NCBI GenBank assembly: GCA_016207765.1
Contig: JACQOY010000126.1
Coordinates: forward strand, 1-19,672
From: Deltaproteobacteria bacterium
Lineage (GTDB): Bacteria > UBA10199 > SBBF01
Direction: 5' to 3'
Length of the DNA: 19,672 nt
A model generated the notes under the pieces. That model did no database searches. It saw only the letters and a program-made list of their open reading frames with translations, and was not told the DNA's origin. Positions 7,915 to 14,689 of the stretch are shown in pieces (position 1 is the first letter of the stretch; every line of letters begins with the position of its first letter). A program made the position numbers and the translations under genes.

Positions 7915-7938
7915 TAGCCACCAAAAAGGGGAAATTTC

Positions 7939-8376
7939 ATGTTTCGCGGCCGTTTTGAACATGCCATCGATACAAAAGGGCGGACCTCCATTCCCTCCAA
8001 ATTCCGCGAAATCCTGGTCACCAATTACGACGAGCGATTAATTATTACCAATTTCGACGCCTGTCTTTGGGCCTATCCGGTGGCCGAGTGGCAAATAATT
8101 GAAAACAAGGTTGCGGTGCTCCCGCAGTTTAAGGCGGAGGTAAAGGCCCTGCAGAGAATGTTTATCTCGGCCGCCACCGAATGCCCCATCGACAAGCAGG
8201 GGCGGATTCTCATTCCCCCGACGCTTCGCGACTACGCGGGCCTTGCCAAAGAAATTGTTTTTGTCGGCATGACAAAAAGGATCGAAATTTGGGCCAAAGA
8301 CCGTTGGGCCTCCGAGTTTGATAAGTCACAAAAAATTGCGGAGAACGCCGAAAATCTTTCCGATCTGGGATTGTAA
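7939..8376 (+). CDS. mraZ: Transcriptional regulator MraZ
   Basis: The product is 145 residues, the usual MraZ length, with two SpoVT/AbrB-like halves. Each half carries the DxxxR signature: Asp11-Thr-Lys-Gly-Arg15 followed by IPSKFRE, and Asp85-Lys-Gln-Gly-Arg89 followed by ILIPPTLRDYAGL. MraZ forms a ring that binds tandem repeats upstream of its own operon and tunes transcription of the division and cell-wall cluster. Matching boxes lie just upstream at 7892-7914, so autoregulation is likely. A good Shine-Dalgarno supports the ATG. The gene is separated by only 2 nt from the STAS-domain gene, so the two are almost certainly co-transcribed. Confidence 0.97.
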   Translation: MFRGRFEHAIDTKGRTSIPSKFREILVTNYDERLIITNFDACLWAYPVAEWQIIENKVAVLPQFKAEVKALQRMFISAATECPIDKQGRILIPPTLRDYAGLAKEIVFVGMTKRIEIWAKDRWASEFDKSQKIAENAENLSDLGL

Positions 8377-8378
8377 CT

Positions 8379-8741
8379 ATGTTCGATGTTACCAAGGCAG
8401 ACGATGTGTCCATCCTCCATCTCTATGGCGATCTTTCGCTGATGGAAATGGAGTTTTTGGAGAAGGCCATCCAGTCGTTTAAAAATTGCCGCCACACCAA
8501 AATTGTCCTCGATCTGGCCCGTGTGGATTACCTTCACTTGCGGGCGGCCCAGAGCCTGGCCCGTCAGGCTGTAGAACTCCGCCGGAATGACGGGGACCTG
8601 AAAATCACCGGTGCCGGCGACCAATTGCGCGAGGCGCTCAAATTTGTGGGGGCCGATCAGGGGCTGAAAGACTATGCCAGCATCGCCGAGGCAATTTTGA
8701 GTTTTTTGAAGAGGAGACAAAGAGACGAAAGAATGCTGTGA
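8379..8741 (+). CDS. STAS-domain protein lacking the canonical phospho-serine
   Basis: This 120-residue protein has the alternating beta/alpha pattern of a STAS (anti-sigma-factor antagonist-like) domain: VSILHLYGDLSLME (10-23), HTKIVLDLARVDYLHL (39-54), GDLKITGAGDQLREAL (72-87) and a final VGADQGLKDYASIAEAI. In SpoIIAA/RsbV-type proteins the segment after the second strand is D-S-S-G, whose Ser is phosphorylated by a partner kinase. Here the aligned residues are His53-Leu-Arg-Ala56, so phospho-switching at that site is not possible. It starts 2 nt after mraZ and ends about 98 nt before the rsmH start, in a place where this cluster normally has no gene. It may be a scaffold or sensor linked to division, but no function can be read from the sequence. 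The start is supported by spacing; its Shine-Dalgarno is weak. Confidence 0.85.
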   Translation: MFDVTKADDVSILHLYGDLSLMEMEFLEKAIQSFKNCRHTKIVLDLARVDYLHLRAAQSLARQAVELRRNDGDLKITGAGDQLREALKFVGADQGLKDYASIAEAILSFLKRRQRDERML

Positions 8742-8744
8742 AAA

Positions 8745-8816
8745 CCAGCGCCACAGGCGCGTTGAGGGGGAGGCTCCAACCCCGCAACGCGGGGTGGAGG
8801 GGGCGACGCGAGCCCC
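8745..8816. repeat. Palindromic GC-rich element in the rsmH leader
   Basis: This contains GCGCC-ACA-GGCGC (8749-8761) and then a longer hairpin with arms CTCCAACCCCG and CGGGGTGGAG (8774-8799), followed by GGGGC...GCCCC. It fills most of the gap between the STAS gene and rsmH. It happens to be open in the rsmH frame, which can mislead gene callers into starting rsmH at the GTG at 8738. It is likely one of the dispersed miniature elements of this genome. Confidence 0.6.
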
Positions 8817-8839
8817 TTAAAATAAACGGAGATATTTTT

Positions 8840-9715
8840 TTGCATGTCAGTGTCCTTCTTTCCGAAACCATCGACTTTCTCCGTGTGCGCCCCGATGGGC
8901 TGTATCTGGATGCCACATTCGGAGGGGGAGGACACTCGGAGGAAGTTTTAAAAAGGCTTGGCCCAGGCGGACGATTGGTTTCGACCGATTGCGACCCGCA
9001 GGCGGTGGAAAGGGCGGAGGAAAAATTCAAAGGCGATCCGCGCGTTAAGGTTTTTCCGGCCCGATTTTCAGAGCTCTTTGAAATTTTGATGAAAGAAAAT
9101 TTGATGCCGCTCGACGGCATTGTGGCGGATTTGGGCATTTCCAGCTTCCAATTGGCCGACCCGTCGACCGGCATTGGATTCATGGAGGAGGGGCCGCTTG
9201 ATATGAGGATGGATCCGCGGCTCTCCCAAACGGCGGCCGATCTGATCGAAGAGTCGATGGAAAAAGAGTTGGCCGATCTGATTTATCAATTGGGAGAAGA
9301 GCGGCACTCGCGAAGACTGGCGCACATGATTGTGATGTCGCGGGAAGAGGCCCCCATCAACACGACAACGCGACTCAAGTTGATTGCAGAGAGGGCCATC
9401 GGCCGTTTTTATCGGAGGGGAGGCATTCACCCGGCAACAAGACTTTTTCAGGCATTAAGGATCGCCGTAAACCGGGAAATGGAAGAACTGGATTCGCTTC
9501 TCGAATCGCTTCCCGGAATCTTGAAGCCCGCCGGACGGGCGGCGATTATCAGTTTCCATTCACTGGAAGACCGCAAGGTGAAGCAAAAATTTGCGGCGTT
9601 GAAAAAAGAGGGATGGAATCTGATGACAAAAAAGCCGGTAACGCCGTCGGAAGATGAGGTGAAACAAAATCCGCGAAGCCGGAGCGCAAAGTTGAGAGTG
9701 ATCGAAAAAGATTGA
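8840..9715 (+). CDS. rsmH: 16S rRNA (cytosine(1402)-N(4))-methyltransferase
   Basis: I place the start at the TTG at 8840, with GGAG at 8828-8831 spaced 8 nt. The protein then begins MHVSVLLSETIDFL, matching the HxPVLL start of the family, and is 291 residues. The in-frame GTG at 8738 would translate a palindromic repeat. RsmH uses S-adenosylmethionine to methylate C1402 in the ribosomal P site. Seen motifs are the SAM loop DATFGGGGHS (24-33), GIVADLGISSFQL, DMRMDPRLSQTA, HPATRLFQALRIAVNRE, ISFHSLEDRKVK and NPRSRSAKLR near the end. All key segments are intact. The TGA stop overlaps the ATG of ftsL by 1 nt. Its place after mraZ is standard for the cluster, apart from the intervening STAS gene. 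Confidence 0.97.
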   Translation: MHVSVLLSETIDFLRVRPDGLYLDATFGGGGHSEEVLKRLGPGGRLVSTDCDPQAVERAEEKFKGDPRVKVFPARFSELFEILMKENLMPLDGIVADLGISSFQLADPSTGIGFMEEGPLDMRMDPRLSQTAADLIEESMEKELADLIYQLGEERHSRRLAHMIVMSREEAPINTTTRLKLIAERAIGRFYRRGGIHPATRLFQALRIAVNREMEELDSLLESLPGILKPAGRAAIISFHSLEDRKVKQKFAALKKEGWNLMTKKPVTPSEDEVKQNPRSRSAKLRVIEKD

Positions 9716-10071
9716 TGATGATGCGAATAGCAACATACGGGTCGAAAGGGCCCCAAATACAAATAGTCCGAAACCAGAAGGCCTACACGAAAGAGGATTT
9801 TGTGAAAACGCGCCTTCTCTTTCGGATTCTTTTTCTTGTCGCGTTCATGGCTATCTTAAGCCTGTTCTATATCTGGTCGCGTATTCAGATTGTGCAGTAC
9901 GGCTACGACATCAATGCTCTGCGGAATCGCCGCCAGCAGTTGGTTGAGGAAAACAAAGGGTTGAATGTCGAGGTGGCAACGCTCAAGTCGCCCGGCCGGA
10001 TTTCCCAGATCGCCCGGCAGAAGCTGAAGATGCAGCCGCCCAAACCGGAACAAATAAAGGTACTGAAGTAG
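9715..10071 (+). CDS. ftsL: Cell division protein FtsL
   Basis: This is a small bitopic protein of about 118 residues with a basic cytoplasmic N-terminus, one membrane segment (about 34-54, RLLFRILFLVAFMAILSLFY) and a periplasmic heptad-rich coiled coil (INALRNRRQQLVEENKGLNVEVATLK). It ends with RISQIARQKLKMQPPKPEQ, the usual FtsL tail. FtsL joins FtsB and FtsQ and activates FtsW-FtsI. Three consecutive ATGs (9715, 9718 and 9721) could serve as start; 9715 overlaps the rsmH stop and is preferred for coupling. The sequence is weakly conserved in the family, so the call rests on topology and position. The TAG stop lies within the palindromic element 10068-10095. Confidence 0.88.
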   Translation: MMMRIATYGSKGPQIQIVRNQKAYTKEDFVKTRLLFRILFLVAFMAILSLFYIWSRIQIVQYGYDINALRNRRQQLVEENKGLNVEVATLKSPGRISQIARQKLKMQPPKPEQIKVLK

Positions 10072-10095
10072 GGGCGGTTCGCGAACCGCCCGTAC
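10068..10095. repeat. GTAGGGGCG-type palindrome at the ftsL-ftsI junction
   Basis: A 28-nt palindrome has arms GTAGGGGCGGTTCG and CGAACCGCCCGTAC, with a single mismatch. The TAG inside its left end is the ftsL stop codon, and the ftsI ATG lies 7 nt beyond its right end. The ends match those of the elements at 3008 and 13496, while the core differs but remains self-complementary. Confidence 0.88.
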
Positions 10096-10102
10096 AAAAT
10101 GT

Positions 10103-11809
10103 ATGAATGTTTCCCCCGTCAAATGGATCAAATTCCGGATTTTATGCATCAGCCTCGGATTTGTCGCCTTTTTGGGGCTGATTCTTCATCGAAGTTATCA
10201 ATTACAGATCGCGGGTTCCACGCGCGTGGATCAGCTCACCTCGCGTCAGTACAAGGCCACTCTTCCCATTTCACCCAGACGGGGGACTATTTACGACCGT
10301 AATGGAAAACCACTGGCGGTGGATATTGAGGTCTCTTCCCTCGCTGTGCATCCCCGGCAAATTACGGATGCCGAAGGGGTGGTTTCGGCTCTTTCGGCCC
10401 ACCTCAAAATTCCCACCGAAAAGATTCGCGAAAAACTCCGATCTCCGAAAAAATTCGAGTGGGTGATCCGTCGCATCGCCAGGGAAACGGGAGAAGCTGT
10501 TGCCTCCCTCAAACTCAAAGGGGTGACGGTTGTTTCCGAATACCGGCGTTTTTATCCCAACAAAGATCTGGCGGGCAATCTTCTTGGAGCCGTGGGGTAT
10601 GAGGCTGAAAGCCTGGGCGGCATCGAGATGGCGCTCGATTCATATCTGAAGTCCGATTCGACACAGGTAATCGCGCAAAAAGACGCTCGGGGCCGTCTCT
10701 TCACTCCTTGGGAAAATCAGGTCCGGTCGCATGATGTTTATCTGACACTCGATGTTAATCTGCAGTTCATTGCTGACCGTTATCTCAGGGAAGGGGCGGA
10801 GAAACACAACGCAAAAAGCGGCTTTGTCATTGTGATGAACCCCGCATCGGGTGACATTCTGGCGATGGCCAATTATCCTTCCCTCAATCCAAACGTCTAT
10901 TGGAAATACTCCCCCGAAAAATGGTCCAACCATGCCATTCTCGATTCGTATGAGCCCGGTTCCACATTCAAACCGGTGGTGGTGGCTTCCGGGCTGGACT
11001 CCGGAAAAGTTCGCCCGGGCGACTCTTTTGATTGTGAAGGGGGGGAATACAAAATCGGAAAGCGGACCATTCACGATCACGGCGCCTATGGACATCTTTC
11101 AGTTTCCGAGATCATCAAGGTTTCTTCCAATATCGGCGTCACCAAAATTGCCCAGAGGACGGGAAAAAACACCTTTTTCGAAACGATCCGGAAAATGGGT
11201 TTTGGAACCAAGCCGGGAATCGATCTGCCGGGAGAGGCTTCCGGGTCGCTTCGACCTCTCAAGCAATGGTCGGATATCGACTTGAGCAATATCGCTTTTG
11301 GCCAGGGGATTGCCGTCAGCGGTCTTCAGATGGTGCAAGCTTACGCCGTTCTGGCCAATAACGGAATTCGGATGAAACCGCAGTTGGTGCAAAGAGTGGT
11401 CGGTAGCGAAGGAGAGTTGGTTCATGAGGCCTCTCCCACCGAAATGGCCAGGGTGATGGGGCCGGAAACCGCCAAGCGTCTGACCAAAATGCTGGAACAG
11501 GTGGTGGAACCGGACGGCACCGGGGGACTGGCCAAACTGGACGGATATGCCATTGCCGGAAAAACAGGAACGGCGCAAAAGGTGGATCCGAAGACGAAAC
11601 AATACTCCAACAATGCCTTTGTCAGTTCGTTTATCGGCTATGTGCCGGCGGAAGACCCGGAGTTCGTCATCTACGTGGTATACGATACGCCGAAGCCGGT
11701 TTACTACGGCGGCCTTGTGGCGGCGCCGGTTTTCAAAAAAATTGCGGAGGAGTCGCTTGCTTACAGCGGTGTGGCGCCGTCTTCAAGCCAGTTGGCCAAA
11801 AATGAATGA
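10103..11809 (+). CDS. ftsI: Septal peptidoglycan transpeptidase (PBP3-type)
   Basis: This is a class B penicillin-binding protein of 568 residues. A membrane anchor spans about 11-29, the PBP dimerisation region about 55-210 (ISPRRGTIYDRNGKPLA), and the transpeptidase domain about 235-555. The catalytic motifs are complete: Ser287-Thr-Phe-Lys290, Ser341-Ser-Asn343 and Lys487-Thr-Gly489. It crosslinks stem peptides of septal peptidoglycan in the periplasm with FtsW. No C-terminal PASTA domains are present. The ATG at 10103 gives MNVSPVKWIKFRILC; there is no clear Shine-Dalgarno, because the palindrome 10068-10095 occupies that region, so reinitiation after ftsL may matter. The TGA overlaps the murE ATG (ATGA), indicating coupling. 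Confidence 0.96.
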   Translation: MNVSPVKWIKFRILCISLGFVAFLGLILHRSYQLQIAGSTRVDQLTSRQYKATLPISPRRGTIYDRNGKPLAVDIEVSSLAVHPRQITDAEGVVSALSAHLKIPTEKIREKLRSPKKFEWVIRRIARETGEAVASLKLKGVTVVSEYRRFYPNKDLAGNLLGAVGYEAESLGGIEMALDSYLKSDSTQVIAQKDARGRLFTPWENQVRSHDVYLTLDVNLQFIADRYLREGAEKHNAKSGFVIVMNPASGDILAMANYPSLNPNVYWKYSPEKWSNHAILDSYEPGSTFKPVVVASGLDSGKVRPGDSFDCEGGEYKIGKRTIHDHGAYGHLSVSEIIKVSSNIGVTKIAQRTGKNTFFETIRKMGFGTKPGIDLPGEASGSLRPLKQWSDIDLSNIAFGQGIAVSGLQMVQAYAVLANNGIRMKPQLVQRVVGSEGELVHEASPTEMARVMGPETAKRLTKMLEQVVEPDGTGGLAKLDGYAIAGKTGTAQKVDPKTKQYSNNAFVSSFIGYVPAEDPEFVIYVVYDTPKPVYYGGLVAAPVFKKIAEESLAYSGVAPSSSQLAKNE

Positions 11810-13299
11810 ATTTATCGGTTTTACTCCAAGCCCTGGGGCACTACGAAGTTCGCGGGGCCGTCGATGTGCCCATTCAGGGGATCTGTTATCACTCGCGGGA
11901 AGCGGAGCCCGGTTTTTTGTTTGTCGCCATCCCCGGATCGAAGGCCGACGGCCGCAATTATGTGCATGAAGCAACGGCTAAGGGGGCGGCGGCGGTTGTA
12001 TTTGAAGGGGCGTTCTTTGACAATTTAAGAGCAACCCAAGTTCGGGTTTTGGGGGCGCGTTTGGCCCTGGCCAATCTCGCGGCGGCCTTTTTTGTCCATC
12101 CAACCGAGTCGTTTTATCTGGCCGGAATCACCGGCACCAACGGTAAAACGACCCTGACCTATTTGATAGAAGCGATCGGACAGGCGGCGGGGTTGAAAAC
12201 AGGTGTCATGGGCACCATCAACTACCGCTTCGGAGATGTCCGCCTCGATGCAGGCCAAACGACCCCCGAATCCCTGGACCTTCAACGCCTCTTCTCGCGG
12301 ATGAGACACGAAAAGGTCACCAATGTCTCCATGGAGGTGTCGTCTCATGCGGCGATGCAACGCCGGGTGGAGAATTGTCATTTCAATTCCTGCGTTTTTA
12401 CCAACTTAAGCAGAGACCATCTCGATTTCCACGGCACCATGGAGGAATACTATCAGGCAAAAGAAAAAGTCTTCACTCATTATCTTGCGTTGAGCGCCAA
12501 GAAAAACAAGTTGGCGATTGTCTGTACCGAAAGGGTTCATGGAAAAAGGCTTGTTAAAAAATGTGAATCACTGGGAATTCCGACGGTGACTTATGGTTTA
12601 AAAAAAGGGAACGATCTCTATCCGGTTCGTTTCCACGAGAGGCCCGACGGATTTGAAGCCGAACTCAGGTCGGCGCGCGGGCCGATCAAAATCGTTTCCA
12701 GGCTCATAGGGCGGTTTAATTTGTTGAATATCATGGCGGCGGTGATGGCGGGCCTTCATTCCGGTTGCGAAATCGGGGCAATCGAAAAAGGAATCGCCGG
12801 TATGCCGCCTCCTCCGGGAAGGCTGGAGCGAATCGAGGATCCCAAGGGGCGTTTTATTTTTGTCGATTATGCCCATACGCCCGACGCCCTAAGATCGGTT
12901 TTAACGGAATTAAAAAGAACGGGAAACCGGATCATCACTGTTTTTGGATGTGGAGGCGACCGTGACCGGGGGAAAAGACCCAAAATGGGGTTTGAAACAG
13001 CGCGATTATCGGATATCTGTCTCGTGACTTCCGATAATCCGCGGACGGAGGATCCCGGGAAGATCATTGCGGAGATTCTTCCCGGCGTGAAAAAAGGGGG
13101 CTTAAGGCCGCTGAAAAAATCGGGCGGGTACCTTGTGGAGATCGATCGGAAAAAAGCCATCGGCCGGGCCCTCAAACTGGCCAAAAAGGGGGATGTAGTC
13201 CTGATTGCGGGAAAGGGACATGAGGATTACCAGATCATGGGGACAAAAAAAATTCACTTTTCGGATCATGAAGTAATCAAGGATGGAATTGACGATTGA
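11806..13299 (+). CDS. murE: UDP-MurNAc-L-Ala-D-Glu--meso-diaminopimelate ligase
   Basis: The product is 497 residues. The N-terminal UDP-binding domain has SREAEPGFLFVAIPG. The central ATPase domain has ITGTNGKTT (108-116), VSMEVSSHA, the probable carbamylated Lys219 in YYQAKEKVF, and RFNLLNIMAAV. The C-terminal domain has VDYAHTPDAL, GCGGDRDRGKRP and the Asp410-Asn-Pro-Arg413 motif. DNPR marks ligases that add meso-diaminopimelate rather than lysine, so the peptidoglycan is predicted to be of the Gram-negative DAP type. It catalyses the third stem-peptide addition in the cytoplasm using ATP. It overlaps ftsI by 4 nt upstream and murF by 17 nt downstream. No insertion or missing motif was seen. 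Confidence 0.97.
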   Translation: MNLSVLLQALGHYEVRGAVDVPIQGICYHSREAEPGFLFVAIPGSKADGRNYVHEATAKGAAAVVFEGAFFDNLRATQVRVLGARLALANLAAAFFVHPTESFYLAGITGTNGKTTLTYLIEAIGQAAGLKTGVMGTINYRFGDVRLDAGQTTPESLDLQRLFSRMRHEKVTNVSMEVSSHAAMQRRVENCHFNSCVFTNLSRDHLDFHGTMEEYYQAKEKVFTHYLALSAKKNKLAIVCTERVHGKRLVKKCESLGIPTVTYGLKKGNDLYPVRFHERPDGFEAELRSARGPIKIVSRLIGRFNLLNIMAAVMAGLHSGCEIGAIEKGIAGMPPPPGRLERIEDPKGRFIFVDYAHTPDALRSVLTELKRTGNRIITVFGCGGDRDRGKRPKMGFETARLSDICLVTSDNPRTEDPGKIIAEILPGVKKGGLRPLKKSGGYLVEIDRKKAIGRALKLAKKGDVVLIAGKGHEDYQIMGTKKIHFSDHEVIKDGIDD

Positions 13300-14689
13300 T
13301 GAAATTCTGAAGGCAACCGGCGGAACGCTTCCGACAGGGAACTTGAAAACCATTGTCCGTTCCATCGGCACCGATACCCGCAAATTGAAGGCGGGTGATT
13401 TTTATGCGGCTCTGGTCGGCCCCCGGTTCGACGGCCACAATTTTGTCGCGGATGCCTTGGCCAAAGGGGCTTCCGGGGTTTTGGTTTCCCGTACTGTAGG
13501 GGCGCACAGCCACGAAGTGGTCCCTCCTAGGGGCTGTGCTCCCCTACCCGTTGTCCAGGTGCCCGATACTCAAAGGGCACTGGGAGACATTGCCAAATAT
13601 TGGAGAAGCCGGTGGCAGCGCCACTGGCGGTTTGACATTCCCGTTGTGGCGATTACCGGAAGTTGCGGCAAGACGACGACAAAAGATCTCCTTTCCGCCT
13701 TGTTGAGTCAAAAGGGGGATGTCTTGAAGACGGAGGGAAATTTGAACAACCTGATCGGACTTCCGCTGACCGTCTTTGGACTTTCCAAAGAGCATCGGTT
13801 TGCGGTGCTGGAAATGGGGATGAATGCCTTTGGCGAAATTGCGCGGCTGACTGAAATTGCGTGTCCGACCATCGGGTTGATTACCAACGTGGGGCATGCG
13901 CATCTCGAGGGGGTTGGAGATATCGAAGGGGTGGCCCGGGCCAAGGGAGAGCTTTTTGAAGGGTTGGGGCCGTCCGCTGTAGCGGTTGTCAATGCGGACG
14001 ATCCGCGAATTGCGAAACTCCCCACAAAGGCCCGCAAACTGACCTTCGGTCGGAAAGCCAAGGCCGACATTCAGGCGACCCATGTGGAGTACGACGCGGG
14101 AAAAATGCGCGTGACGGTGCGCGACCCGAGCGGGCAAAGAACCGTTTTTACCCTCCCAATGGCAGGCGAGCACCATGTGTTGAACTGGTTGGCCGCCTAT
14201 GCGGTCGGGTTTGAATTGGGTGTTGATCCACGGCAGGCGCAAACGGCCCTCGATACTTTCAAGCCGGGGGCGATGCGGGGGGAAGAAATCAGGCTGAAAA
14301 ACGATATCATTGTCGTCAACGATGCCTACAACGCCAACCCCGATTCCATGGCGGCGGCGTTGGCGGTGCTGGCCAAGTGTTATCCCAGGCGGCGCCGCGT
14401 GGCGGTCTTGGGGGAAATGTGGGAATTGGGGGACGAAACGGCTGCCTTGCACCGATGGGTTGGAAAAACGGCGGGGGAATCAAAAATCGATCTGTTGTTT
14501 GCCTATGGAGAACATGCCCCCGACATGGTTCAAGGATTTCCATCCGGCGGTTTTGCCTTTGCCGATATGCCCGAATTGTGCCGGAAATTAAAGGAGTCGC
14601 TTCGGAAGGAGGATGTGGTTTTAGTCAAGGGATCGCGCGGTTCGCAAATGGAGCGGGTCGTGGAATTTTTGGAAAGGGAATTGTCGTAA
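13283..14689 (+). CDS. murF: UDP-MurNAc-tripeptide--D-Ala-D-Ala ligase
   Basis: The product is 468 residues. It adds the D-Ala-D-Ala dipeptide to complete the UDP-MurNAc-pentapeptide. Motifs are the N-terminal SIGTDTRKLKAGDFYAAL, the P-loop AITGSCGKTTTKDLL (123-137), VLEMGMNAFGEI, ITNVGHAHLE, NDAYNANPDSM, AVLGEMWELG and a C-terminal VLVKGSRGSQME. Residues 72-89 (VGAHSHEVVPPRGCAPLP) are encoded by a palindromic repeat and look inserted between VLVSR and VQVPDTQRAL of the N-terminal domain. A second small insertion around RWQRHW (about 110-115) coincides with another palindrome. All catalytic motifs remain intact, so the enzyme is probably functional. The start overlaps the murE end by 17 nt; the stop abuts the mraY ATG. 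Confidence 0.96.
   Translation: MELTIDEILKATGGTLPTGNLKTIVRSIGTDTRKLKAGDFYAALVGPRFDGHNFVADALAKGASGVLVSRTVGAHSHEVVPPRGCAPLPVVQVPDTQRALGDIAKYWRSRWQRHWRFDIPVVAITGSCGKTTTKDLLSALLSQKGDVLKTEGNLNNLIGLPLTVFGLSKEHRFAVLEMGMNAFGEIARLTEIACPTIGLITNVGHAHLEGVGDIEGVARAKGELFEGLGPSAVAVVNADDPRIAKLPTKARKLTFGRKAKADIQATHVEYDAGKMRVTVRDPSGQRTVFTLPMAGEHHVLNWLAAYAVGFELGVDPRQAQTALDTFKPGAMRGEEIRLKNDIIVVNDAYNANPDSMAAALAVLAKCYPRRRRVAVLGEMWELGDETAALHRWVGKTAGESKIDLLFAYGEHAPDMVQGFPSGGFAFADMPELCRKLKESLRKEDVVLVKGSRGSQMERVVEFLERELS
13496..13547. repeat. GTAGGGGCG-type palindrome in frame inside murF
   Basis: The arms GTAGGGGCGCACAGCC (13496-13511) and GGCTGTGCTCCCCTAC (13532-13547) pair at 15 of 16 positions around a 20-nt loop. 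It is translated as VGA...PL, the same phase as the copy in the VIT/VWA gene. It lies in a surface region of the MurF N-terminal domain. Confidence 0.88.
13608..13628. repeat. Short palindrome in murF, shared with murD
   Basis: The arms GCCGGTGGC and GCCACTGGC pair at 8 of 9 positions around AGC. The first 19 nt match 17 of 19 positions with murD 17068-17086. It encodes the extra RWQRHW just before the ATP-binding strand (FDIPVVAITGS). Confidence 0.5.

Noticed and set aside
10099..10302. Alternative plus-strand frame beginning ATG at 10099
   Set aside because: It is in a different frame from ftsI and encodes no recognisable protein.
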